From contig NC_058338.1 of the NCBI RefSeq assembly GCF_905475395.1, positions 96,767,435 to 96,831,434 of the forward strand: 64,000 nt of DNA, in the 5' to 3' direction. The notes beneath the pieces were generated by a model. The model saw only the letters and a program-made list of their open reading frames with translations. It made no database searches and was not told the DNA's origin. This document shows, piece after piece, positions 24,101 to 36,100 of the stretch. The stretch is from Chrysoperla carnea. Its lineage: Eukaryota > Arthropoda > Insecta > Neuroptera > Chrysopidae. Positions within the stretch are counted from its first letter, which is position 1, and each line of letters opens with the position of its first letter. The position numbers were made by a program, and so were the translations under genes.

Positions 24101-27100
24101 TCCAAAAAAGGTGTATGGCGGTGAGCATCACATCTCTGGTTTTTATTATCCAAAATGAAAAAAATCCAGAAAATTTCTTTAGTCGAAAAACCGGCTGTGA
24201 AAACGCTGTTTCGAGAAAAACGCGTTTAAAGTTTCAAAAGACGTTTACACTCAGTTAAAAAAAATTTTTTCGTAATGCGTTCTGAATCCTTCGTGAATAC
24301 TTCTCGGATCAACTTGAAATTTTCAGAGAATATACTTAAATATATGTACATCCCGAGAATGCAAAATAAATTTTTTGAAAATTCTAACTGGATATAGCCC
24401 CTTAAGACTGATAAGACTGATTCATTTAAGACAAATATTTCATATTTTATTTTCTTAAAAAGAAAAATTTTTTTTGTTTTAATGACGATAAATTTTATTA
24501 GTTTCCTAGACTTACCTCGTCATCAAGAAATGATAAAATACAGGATATGATTTCATTTGTAGTAGCGGCATTCATTGAAAAGTTAACATCTTGTGTTTCA
24601 ATCTCATCTTCTTCATCATCACTGATATCTTCATCATATTGTGATCCATCATATAAAGTACGTTTCGTTTTATTACCAGCGTTACCTAGACGTGTTTTAT
24701 TTGCACCCGTCACCGTATTATCAGCCGGTGGTTGGAATTTTGATGCATCATATATTAATAATAAATCGAATACGGCACAAAGAGCTGTTTTTATAACCTC
24801 TCTGTTTGTTGTTAATTTATATTGATAAGCCATTAACTACAAATATAGAAATTTTTATAGTTCGGGAATAAGTTCGTTGTTTTAGTTTGTTTCATTTACG
24901 TGTCTAGACTATTGATTTCCTACATAAATATTGATATTGCGGCTTTCAAACGAACATAGTCTTTGAATGCTTCAAGGAATTGAACCGCCTGGTACTGAAT
25001 AACAGTCAAACACGGGAGGAGTCATCTCAAACGTTCCTTTCACCTGAGCCTGGCATTCTTATAGCAAAATGCTCCTTAATTTACCGAACCAAGGAATGGG
25101 TACGACAAGTCCATTTTGATTACTGTGATTTTGTACAGGGCATGAGTCAGGACGTTGTATAACCATAGCTAGTTCCATTCGACTGTGCCCGACTGCTTGA
25201 AACTCACTACAGAACAATTGAGAAAGGTGGTGGGATTCCTGACAGGACACTGTTGATTGAACTACCACCTTCATAACATGGGGATCTCTGACAATCCCAC
25301 TTGTAAGACCTGTTTGGAGAAGGATGAAACTTCCATATAGTTAGAGAGCTGGCCATATGATTTGTTGATGGTTATGGTTACGGTTCCTGAAGCTTAAATA
25401 TGATAGTAGGTAATGCTCAAAGTCGCCTTGTAAGGGTCCGCGAATTTCTACGTGGAATATTCTCAGAAGGGGGGAGGGGTTTCGAAAAATTGTCACTAAA
25501 TGGCGGTTCTGGAGACTGCCTGCTTGTTTGATAACTGATTAGATGTGGTTCCAGATTTCGACCACTTGCTGGGCTTGTAACGATATTATAATAACGTTTC
25601 TATCGAATGTATGTATAATAATAGAGTTTAACCTCCGTTTCTCTGACATATATGCTTTATAACAGAGGCCACCCACATCATTATTTATTTAACTATATAC
25701 ATATTTACAATTACATCGGTTACTTCGTTCTTATCCAAGCGACGACAATGTGATCAATTCTGCACCCCTATTAATTATAATTGTTCACACTGCCGCTGCT
25801 TGGACTCGAACCCGCAACCTCCCAGTCAGTAGCCAAAAACTCAAAGACTAACGCCTTAGACCTCTCGACCACTGAGCCGGTTGTACAATATGTATGTACA
25901 TTCGATAGATGCGACTTTGTCGACAAATATTATCAAAGTAACGCCTTTTGTTTGTACTCCATTATTATTGCGGTATAAATTTTCAAAATAGTTTTTTAGT
26001 TTTTATTTCGTACTTAGATTTAGCATTTTCGGATGTAAAGGCAAGCTCTTAAAGTCTCAAACCTACTATTATATTTAAAACAAACCGCAACCATGCCTAT
26101 AAGTAAATCATTTGGTCAACTCTCTAACTAATACATGTTATTTGCACCTACAGAAACAGGCATGTTTGGGTCCAGAACCTTGAATCCACCAATCATGAGA
26201 CACATCCCGACGGAGAAGTTGTAAACGTTCTGCGTGGTTTTGCAGGTTGTTCTCAAGCAGGGCACAGAAGATCCCTTGGTCTAAGTGCTAGTAAAACCAT
26301 TTGCGGTACCCTTCTTATAAATTATTATTATTATTATTGCTTTTGTGGCCATCATATAAGAGTATTTCAGGAATTTTAAATAGGACGTTTAATTTCGAAG
26401 CCAATCATTATAGGTCTCTTTCCATGAAAATTGAGAACTTCTCAATATTAAAAGTTAAATTTACGAACGCCTATCTCAGGTCTGACTGAGAAAATGGTCT
26501 AGAATGACACTCATGAGAATGAGTTCAAAATTAAAATTTCAACTCCGTAAAAAGTAAATTTAACTTAAGTATTTATTGTATTTTAGAATTTAAAATGAAA
26601 CAAACTATTTTTAATATTCAAGAATAAACAGTACCCGATAAAAAAATTTTGGCATAACAGATATTGCTAATTCTTCATCTAAATACGAACAGCATGCTAA
26701 ACATTTGAGTGCCGCTGATTCGATTTTTGCTGGCGTATTCGTTTGTGTACAATATTCTGTTATGAAATTTTGTTGTAGAACACGTAATTCTGGTGTTAGT
26801 TCACGTATTGTTGTTGATTGAAACATTGCTGCAACAATATCTAACGCCTTCAATACTCGATTATCATCGTTTGTTCTTTTACGAACCTATAAAAATTATT
26901 GAATTTGAAAAATAAAAACAATAAAAAATATCTTGCAAGCATTGCACGCCAATTCATTCATTGTCAGAAATTCTTATAAAATTCGATAGAAAGCAAAAAA
27001 CAGTATGTAAATATGTGAGATAGAGGTGGTGAATAAAAAATGTTGACGTCTATCGTACATTATCGGAAATTCGGACAGTGTCTGAATGGCTTTAAACAGT

Positions 27101-30100
27101 TTACTCAACAATTAGTTAAATAGTACAACGAAAGTAAATACCTAAAGGGAAAAAAATGTTGCTACGTTTTATTACGATATAATTAAATAAAAAATCATGA
27201 TAATAAAGAAAAAAGTTTTGCATTTTTGAAATTTGACACAGTTGTTTATAAAGTTGTAAAAACTTTGTACCTAAAAATTGACCTCTCAGAGGTTGAAGGG
27301 GAGGGGGTGTAACCCTATTTTTCAAGGGTTACAAAATAAATCAGTTTTTTACAAATTACAAAAAAACGATTCATCAAACAGAAAAAATTTTTAAAAAGTT
27401 ACTTAAGTAATTGTGTACATATTTGTTTTTTTCGACTTACCAATTTTTGTATGATTACTAGTTGAAGCTATCTGCAAATTTTCAACTCACTATCTTAATA
27501 ATTTTGTCATAATTTTCGCCCTCACGGGTAACTTTTATTCTATCTCTAATGATTTACAAGATGGGTCCTTTTTCGTTTGATTGAATGAGCAAAATTTCAA
27601 TTTTAAAATTGGCATATCTAGGTCAATTTTGAATCTTGAAAGTCGAAAAAAACTAAAATGTGCACTGAACTATAATATAAAAATTCTACCCGACTGCCAA
27701 GGAGTGTTTATGTTTTCGGCGCATATCTGGTATGTATGTATGCATATTTGTTTGTAAATTTATTTATTACCAAACGGCTCAATGGTTTCAATATTTCAGG
27801 TATCATTATATTTGTCTCAAAAACCCAGCTGTTCGTAGATAGGTGTTTGAAAAAACCAGACAAAATGGCGAATTTTAATAGTGAAATAGTTATCAAACCA
27901 AAATTAACACAATCTATCGAGTAGGATATAAAAATAAAGTAAATTAAAAGACGATTACAAAATTATATATAAGATATATGTTCAAATTTAATTAGGAATA
28001 ATAAATTAGTTTAAAATGTTTTAATATATTGTAATATGAAGGTTTTATTTAGTGCTGGGACTAAAAAGTCTAAAATAAAATAAATAATTCAAAAAATTAA
28101 AAACCTACTGTTTTAAACAAGATGTGAAAAGAAAGAAACAAATCCAGTAGTTTACATAGCGACTTTACAGTCGGGGCCTATTAAAATCTAGACCGACTCA
28201 AGTCTTTCAATAATGGGCCCCGACTGTTAAAGTCGCTATGTAAACTACTGAATTTGTTTTTTTCTTTTCAGATTTTGTTTAACGCAGTTGGGGTTTTAAT
28301 TTTTTTAATTATTTATTTTATTTTCTATTTGATGAATAGTTTTTTTGTAATTTGTAAAAAAATGATTTATTTTTTTACCCCCAAGAAGGTGTTAGCCTTT
28401 CTCCCTGAGAGGTAAATTTTTTGATACGGAGTTTTTACAACCTAATAAACAACTGTGGCAGGGCAGATTTCAAAGATGCTACATTTTCTTCTTTATTATC
28501 ATGATTTTTTATTTAATTTTATCGTACTAAAACGTGACGGTAGGTATCCATGCATCTTTTGTCACTTTTATTAACTTCTTGGACAAAAAATGCACAAATG
28601 TACAAAAAAATATATAGAGTCCCACAAGAACCAACTTTTGAAATTCACTGATTATATTTTTCACTAAAGTCAACAAGTGAAATTAGTCTTAGTCACCTTT
28701 AACCCATCAGAACGGTTACGTAGAGACATTCTCTCACTTAAAATTTTTTTTTTTTAATTTCAAATGGAATGATTACTTTAAAATATGCTTTATGCCACTA
28801 TGCGCTTTACAAGGTAGTGAATACAATTTTTTTTAAACTCCAAATATAAAGCCGTGAGAGTTTTTTTTTTATAATTTCAGTAAAGTCGGTTAAAAACAAA
28901 AGCCGCAATTCGGATGGCTTCGTTATACTTCGGCTATATCCGCAGATACAATGTATTTTCAATGATAGATAAATAAAATGGGATAACTAGTTATTATTAT
29001 TATTACAGGGTGCTTTTTTAACTTGGCATGCTTGAAACTCGATAAATAAATTTAATCGAGAAAAATGATGCTTCAAACGGCACACATTTAATACCGATAT
29101 CAAATTCGATCTAAGCTAACAGGTTCAATTAAAACCAAACTCTCATTTATAACTGATAAACATTAGATGAACGCTTTAAATTATAAAGTTGTTCTTTATA
29201 AATACGCAAATATTTTTTAATTGAAACATTTTTTTGAAAACCGATTAGTTTAGACAGTAATTGTTGGCAAAAATCTAGCTTTTTGTGCGCCTGTTCATTC
29301 AATTTGAACAAAAATGGTCTTTATAGAAAAACAAACCATTTTTTTTCGAAGAGTGCTTACATTTCGCAGAAATAATTATACGAAATAACAATTTTGGATA
29401 AGACGTTTCAGTCCGTTATTGTCTAAACAGTACGGTTTTCGGCAAAATTTTTCGAACAAAAAATGTTACTTTTTACAACTTTTTTACAATAACAACTTTC
29501 TAATTTAAAGTGTTCATCTATCGATTGCCAGTTATGGAGTAGAGTGAGATTGAAACATTTTTATCGAAAACAGTTATTTTTCGAGTTTCAAGCATATGCC
29601 AACTTAAAAAAGCATCCTGTATATTTTATAAGTGCTATTATCTTGACGCACTGGAAATCATCCGTAAATTACATAAAATATTAAAAACATTAACACAAAT
29701 GAACGCATGAAGCAAACAATAATACCTGAGCAACTGGTTTTGGTGCAGCTGTTAATTCTTTTAATTTTTCAGTGATTTGTTTAATTTCTTCTTTAATTTC
29801 AGCAGCTTTAATATAATCTTTTTCTTCCACAGCGATTTCTTCATCATCATTTAAACAGTTTAATGTAAAGCGTAATTCATGGAGCTACAAATAACACATA
29901 AATATGCACACACACACAAATAAAACGAACAATATTTAGGCTATGATAAGTGAGCACAAACAAAATGACGATTGGTTATTTTCACAAACATTTCTTTTAG
30001 GATGACAAACACAGGGAATGACTTCAAAAAGAATAAGGCTTAATTTTGGTTATACAGTGTGTCCCCGGATAGAGATAACTATAATTGTAAATTTTCTTAT

Positions 30101-33100
30101 TTACACCAGTCTCAATATCTCTGAAATTAATTAGTTTTGGAAAAAATTAGTTGCAAGACCGTACCCGTTTTTTTGTGTAGGACATAATATACATAACTCA
30201 GGAAAAATAATTATAACAGCTGAATTTAGCCCGAAAGGGGTGCGCCGGGGGTGAAAAGGGGTGGCAGGTGTAAAACCTAATTTTTTTATAAGCTTTATAC
30301 AGTGTATGTACATTTATCTCATTAACTGCTTCTTCTGTGATTTTTTGTTTTCATTGCCATTTAGATCACAATTATAAACTTCTTGTTTGAGATAACCCAA
30401 CAAACAAATTATCTAGGGGTGTTACAATAAATACTATTTGAGAGTGTATTTTTCTGTGGACTGTGTTAGGGAATTAATAAGAAAATATATTTTCTCGGAT
30501 AAAGCAACATTCACTAAGAATGGAATTGTCAAAGTTGGAAAGATTTTCTTGAAATTTTGTATGGAGTGCAACTTATAAAAAGGCAGGGTAGTTTACCAAA
30601 AAGAAAAATAATGATTCCAAATTTGTGGCTACTCTCTACATTATTTCGAAATTTTAAATTTGTCTGCTTTTTTCTTAAAATGTAAAGTAAGAAAACAAGT
30701 AAAGTTACCTCTATCCGTGGACACACTGTACATATACCGAATGTAGAAGATATCGTAATCCGATTCAATGATTATTTAAACTATCCGATCAAATTACACA
30801 TACGAAGGTAAAAAAATTCGAACCCAGCTCAAAGTGCGTAGGATTGTTCAAAGCCCATCATAAATGAAATCTAAAAAATCCTCATCGATCCGATACCTGG
30901 AAAAAATCTACTTGGGGTCAAAGGTCACAAAAATGGGTTTTTCACGATTTTCAGCAAAACGGTAAGTTTTATTATAAAATTAGTTTCGACAAAAATTGTA
31001 GATCAGATAATTAAATTAAATTTTTATATGTAATTATCTCATCTAAAATTTTTGTCTGATCTAATTTTATGGTAAAACTTACCGTTTTGCTGAAAATCGC
31101 GAAAACCCATTTTGTGACCTTAGACCCCAAGTAAATGTTTTTCACATGTTTTCTAAAGAATTATTTTCGTTGGAAATACAAATGGAAGGGATTTTAAACA
31201 AAAGATAAATCATCAAACATAATTGTTTAAAGAATAGCCTGTATATATTGTTGGGACTTGGACGACCTGATCTTTAAAATTGCCGCTCTATTAGGTCCTA
31301 ACGCGTTAAATCAATAGACCATTTTCACATTTTTTTTTTTTTTTTTATTGAAAGTAAATGTCTTGATAAATGGGCTAATTTTTTCCCGGTTTTTTTTTGG
31401 AGCCATATGACTGAGAAAACAGACAATGAAAATCATTAAAATTCAAATTGGCGAAAACGATCCGGAAACACACGAATGGCGTTGTGACTTTTACAATTTT
31501 TTTCATAGCGTTTTTATTCTTAAAAATGCGTAATTTTCGAGTTGCAGGCTCTACTCGACCTATATTTCCATAAAAAATTAACAAAAAGCCATTCTGTTTT
31601 TCATGAAAAACGTCTATTATATATTAAGCAATATTTAAACACTAATGTGTAAATATTACCTAGTTTGTAAGTATGTTATTATAATCCAAATATATTCCGA
31701 AGGCGTTTGAAAGTTTTACATTTTTTAATGTAAAATTTAATCGATTTTTTGGAAATTATTTTAAAAAAATTTGCACAAACCTTGACTTCTTTTCTACGTT
31801 TTGAATCATCTGATTCTTCTATTTCGAGTTCTTCCATTGGTTCAGTAATTTCTGTAATGATCTCAATGACAGTAGCAATACGTTCTTTAGGATGTGGTAT
31901 TAATCGTTCCAACACTTTCTCAACCATCACATCAACTGTTGACGTGCTCAAATTTTCATACAATAACATTTCTTTGATTAATTTCAGTAAATTATTTCGA
32001 CCAGCTTCATCAGATAGATCAAAATATTGAATCATTTCAAATAATTGCTGTAAAATTGATTGATAAATATTTTCTTCTAATACTTCACGGTCGTTTCCAC
32101 AATTTTTTTCCACAAAACTTGAAAATGAAAACAACATATTTAGACTATTAAAAAAATTGCAAAGAAAAAGAAGACACCCTGTATGTTATAAACGCAAATT
32201 TTAACAGTTCCAATTTATAAATTTAACGCAGTAAGGAGTATACAAAATTTACCTGTTTATAATGGAAATTAATGAGTGCACATATACGATTTAAAGATGA
32301 TCGATCCTAAGAAAACGTGATTTTTTGGAAACGTCCTTAAGAAGTAGAATTAATGAAATTTTTCAAAGTCATATATTTTTATTCTTTTATATGAATTGTG
32401 ATTGATATCTTTAAAAAAAATATCCTATCGTTAAAAAAAATCGTTTTTAAGGACTTTAAAAAGAGGTCTTTTTACCAATTTCTCAGAAACTGAAACTGAA
32501 CTTTCAGAAGAGAGAATTTACGCCGCAAATCGCAAAAAATCGTTTGCCACCCTTTTAAATGGCCACCCCTCTTCACTGACAAACATTCAGCTGTTGGATT
32601 TTTTACCCAAGTTTTGTAACCCCTTTATCGACCCTTTCCCGCTGAGTTTGCCCTGTAAGCTAAGTTTCCCGCTGAGTTTTACCCAATTTTTTTTGTTAAA
32701 AAGAAGTAGTATACTGTTTGCCTCAGTGTTAGGAACCCATTTGTGGTATTCCTCTTATGTCTTATTATTATTAAAATTATTATACTGAAGAATCGAGTAT
32801 TATGAGAGAATTTTGATAATTAATTCTTACGACCATCCATATACTAACCTTTTAATAAATCCACAAAATTCGGTTAATGTTGGTAAAATATTATCCAAAA
32901 ATTCTTCCCCAACCGCATTTTGTTTATGGAAAAATTCACATAAATACCGCCAATATAATACATGTTCATGATCCAAAAATTCTGGTCTCAACATCTTTTG
33001 TTCATTTAATTGCAAAACTTGAATGATCTCATTGGCAGATCCATCCATAAAGAATACATTCAGCAATAATTTGGATACTTCGTTACTATCTTTAATTGTT

Positions 33101-36100
33101 TGTACATTCACATCGACCCGGATCGCTTTTAAAAAATCAAAATATGATCGTTCATAATGTACAAACCATTTTGGTATTAAATTTTCGGATACACAACGTT
33201 TTACCAATTTTGAACGATCAGTTAAACCCGATTTTAATATCGACATACGTTGAACAATTTTAAAATTTTTTAACGAGTACATTCCAATGAAATTGTATGC
33301 GTCTCGTCTCACTTTTTCATCTGTGTCACGTATACGTTCCATAACTTGGGGAAATGCACGTATAGAACGAGCCAGATTATTAACAACAGCACGACGTACT
33401 TGTGGACTTGGATCTTTTTCCATATGAAAGAAATATGATTTCGTTACGGGATCATTTGGATCGTTGGGATTTTGTAAACGATGTAATGCTATTACGGCTT
33501 GAGTACGGACTTTATATTTCGGATCCTGAAAATGAAAACAATTTTATAGATGCTATGTCACAAAAAAAACGTACATTAGCTAATACAGTGTGCCCTAAAA
33601 CCCTTTTACAACGAACTAATAGCTATTGAAGGTCTCAAAATAAGTCAATTTAGCAAAAGTTACATAGTTTACGCGATACGATATCAAAATTATGAAAAAT
33701 CGGGGACAACAGGAATCAATTACCATGATCATATTTTCTCGTTATCATTTTTCTCTATGTTTTTTAAAATATTAATTTAAAAATTTTTAAAATATATGGT
33801 GTACTAATAGGTATCCGTCTGCTTTTCTGGGAAATTTCAACTCTAAAAACAAAGATTACCTTGTTATAGCCCTCACTTATCTTCCCTTTTGTTAACAATT
33901 TTATGAATTTTAATTTTTTTGGAGCGAAACCCTAATTTTTTTGAAAATAAAATTTAGCCAATGATACTCGCTGATAATGTAACTTTCTATAGTTTTTAAT
34001 TTCATCCAAATCCGGTCAGTAATTTTTGCGTGAAAGAGTAACAAACATCCATCCATACATCCTCACAAACTTTCACGATTATAATATACTAGCTTGATAC
34101 TCGCTCGTTTCACTGGGCTTAAAAGTAAAACCGCTTTATAGTTTCCACCTCTCTTGATCTCACTTATCTATCTTTCATAACACGTGTAGTAAAATAGTCA
34201 TAATTTATTGAGTATATCACAAAAAATGACCATGAATAGTAGAGACCTATTCAGAGACCTATTCATTTCAACTACGATTCAATAATGTTTCGACCAGACA
34301 GTAATAAGTTGGACAAAGATACAAAATATTTGTTATTCATTTTATCACATTAGTTTTTTAATAAAGCTGTCCGAAAGAAAAGGTAATGACTTTTTAAAAT
34401 TGGAAAGGTCTATTGTTTTACGTTTATTATTTTAAATTTTTACAGGAATCTTTAATTTATGATTCAAAATGATGATACTAGATGGAGCAGTAAAATGTCA
34501 AATTAAATTTATTAAATTTTTTTTTTAAATATATCTTTAATAATTATAGCTCATGTGTTATTCTGATGTATGAGCTATATTGTTGTACAAATTCATTCAA
34601 ATCCATTCGGTAATTTTTGCGTGAAAGCGTAACAAACAAACATCTTTTAAACATTTTGCTAAAATCATGCTAAACATTTTAAAGAATTTATTATCGTTGG
34701 AAATTTATCTAAAAGTTAGACAAGGACTATTCATGAAATTTATATTTGGTTCAATTATTTTTTTCCGTAACTTTATTGGCTGGACATTAGAACTAAACCA
34801 TTATTTAAGTAATAAATATCTTTTTCATTGCTTAAATACAAATTCAGTGAGAGAAATTCAAATTTCTAAAACGGAAGTGACGTCATAGTGTGTGGCTTGT
34901 CAGGCTTGTCAGGCTTGTTTACATACTGTATGGTATTAATTACTTAATATACTAAAACACATTTCCTTGCGTTGGATAACAGTTTTGTAATGTACACGTC
35001 ATGCTCTTTTATTGTTAATTAACAAAATTTGTATAGATTTTTCGTCTTCATTGTAAACTAAAAACAAGTGAAAAGAAACAATTGACTGAGTTAATTGTTG
35101 AAATACCATGCATAGTCAGTGTTGATTTCTTTATCACATAACACATACAAAAATGTATAGACAGTGTTGATGCGCAAATGTTTGTTTTTTTGACGTCACG
35201 TAAATAACAAAAGATATTCACTTTTAAATAGACACGCCCACAACTGATATTCCTATATAAATACATACTATAAAATTTGCACCTAATTAACGCCCTCGTG
35301 GGTAAACAGTGATGTTCACAAAAAAATGTTTCAAACAAAAGTTATTTATTTTTTTATTAGGAACATTTTTTACATTTAAACTTTTGTTCTATCTCTAACG
35401 GTTTACAAAATGGGTCCTACGGACCCAAGACCCAATTGACCCATGTTGCTTATTTACGAACTTGACCTCACTTTTTACGTCCTGAGTACGCTGTAAAAAT
35501 TTCAGCTCGATATCTTTTTTCGTTTTTGAGTTATCGTGTCCACAGACGGACGGACGGACGGACGGACGGACGGACAACCGGAAATGGACTAATTGGGTGA
35601 TTTTATGAACAGCTATGACAAAATTTTTTTCCTAGCATCATTATTTTTAAGCGTTACAAACTTGGGACTAAACTTAATATACTATGTATATTTCATATGC
35701 ATGGTATAACAAGTGAAAAGAAACAATTAACTGAGTTAATTTTTTCCATGTATAGACAGTGTTGACGACGCAATCGTTTGTTTTTTGACGTCACGTATGT
35801 AAAGAAAGATATCCACTCTAAGATAGCCACACATTCACAACTGATATTCCCATATAATTCATACTATAAAATTGAAAAAATTTGCACCTAAATTGCGTAT
35901 TAATGTTAATATTTTTGAAAGCAGAGATTTTTATAAAAAATAAATTTTTTTCGTAAACCTTATAATAAAAAAGTTTTCCATTTGTAGCCAACTTAGCTAG
36001 GCACCCTGTATGAGAAAGGCTTCACGAAGCCTAAAATTTTACGCCAATTATGTAAACATTTTTTTTTTTTTTTAGATTACAATGAAAACGAAAATTCGAG

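Noticed and set aside
24547-24825. Plus-strand open frame with Ser-rich product
   Set aside because: It is the antisense shadow of Cap-G exon 8; the SSSSSS tract is the complement of the acidic EDDEEDE codons.
25799-25885. A functional tRNA gene
   Set aside because: A and B boxes are good, but the arms do not form a proper acceptor stem, and the sequence continues into a non-tRNA body, as in a SINE.
28078-28330. A microRNA gene
   Set aside because: The stem is longer than usual and flanked by further inverted sequence typical of a MITE. There is no expression evidence.
31749-32030. Plus-strand open frame
   Set aside because: Antisense shadow of Cap-G exon 5.
35540-35580. A short GGAC array as a CRISPR-like or satellite locus
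   Set aside because: It is a tetranucleotide microsatellite inside family F, with no spacers.
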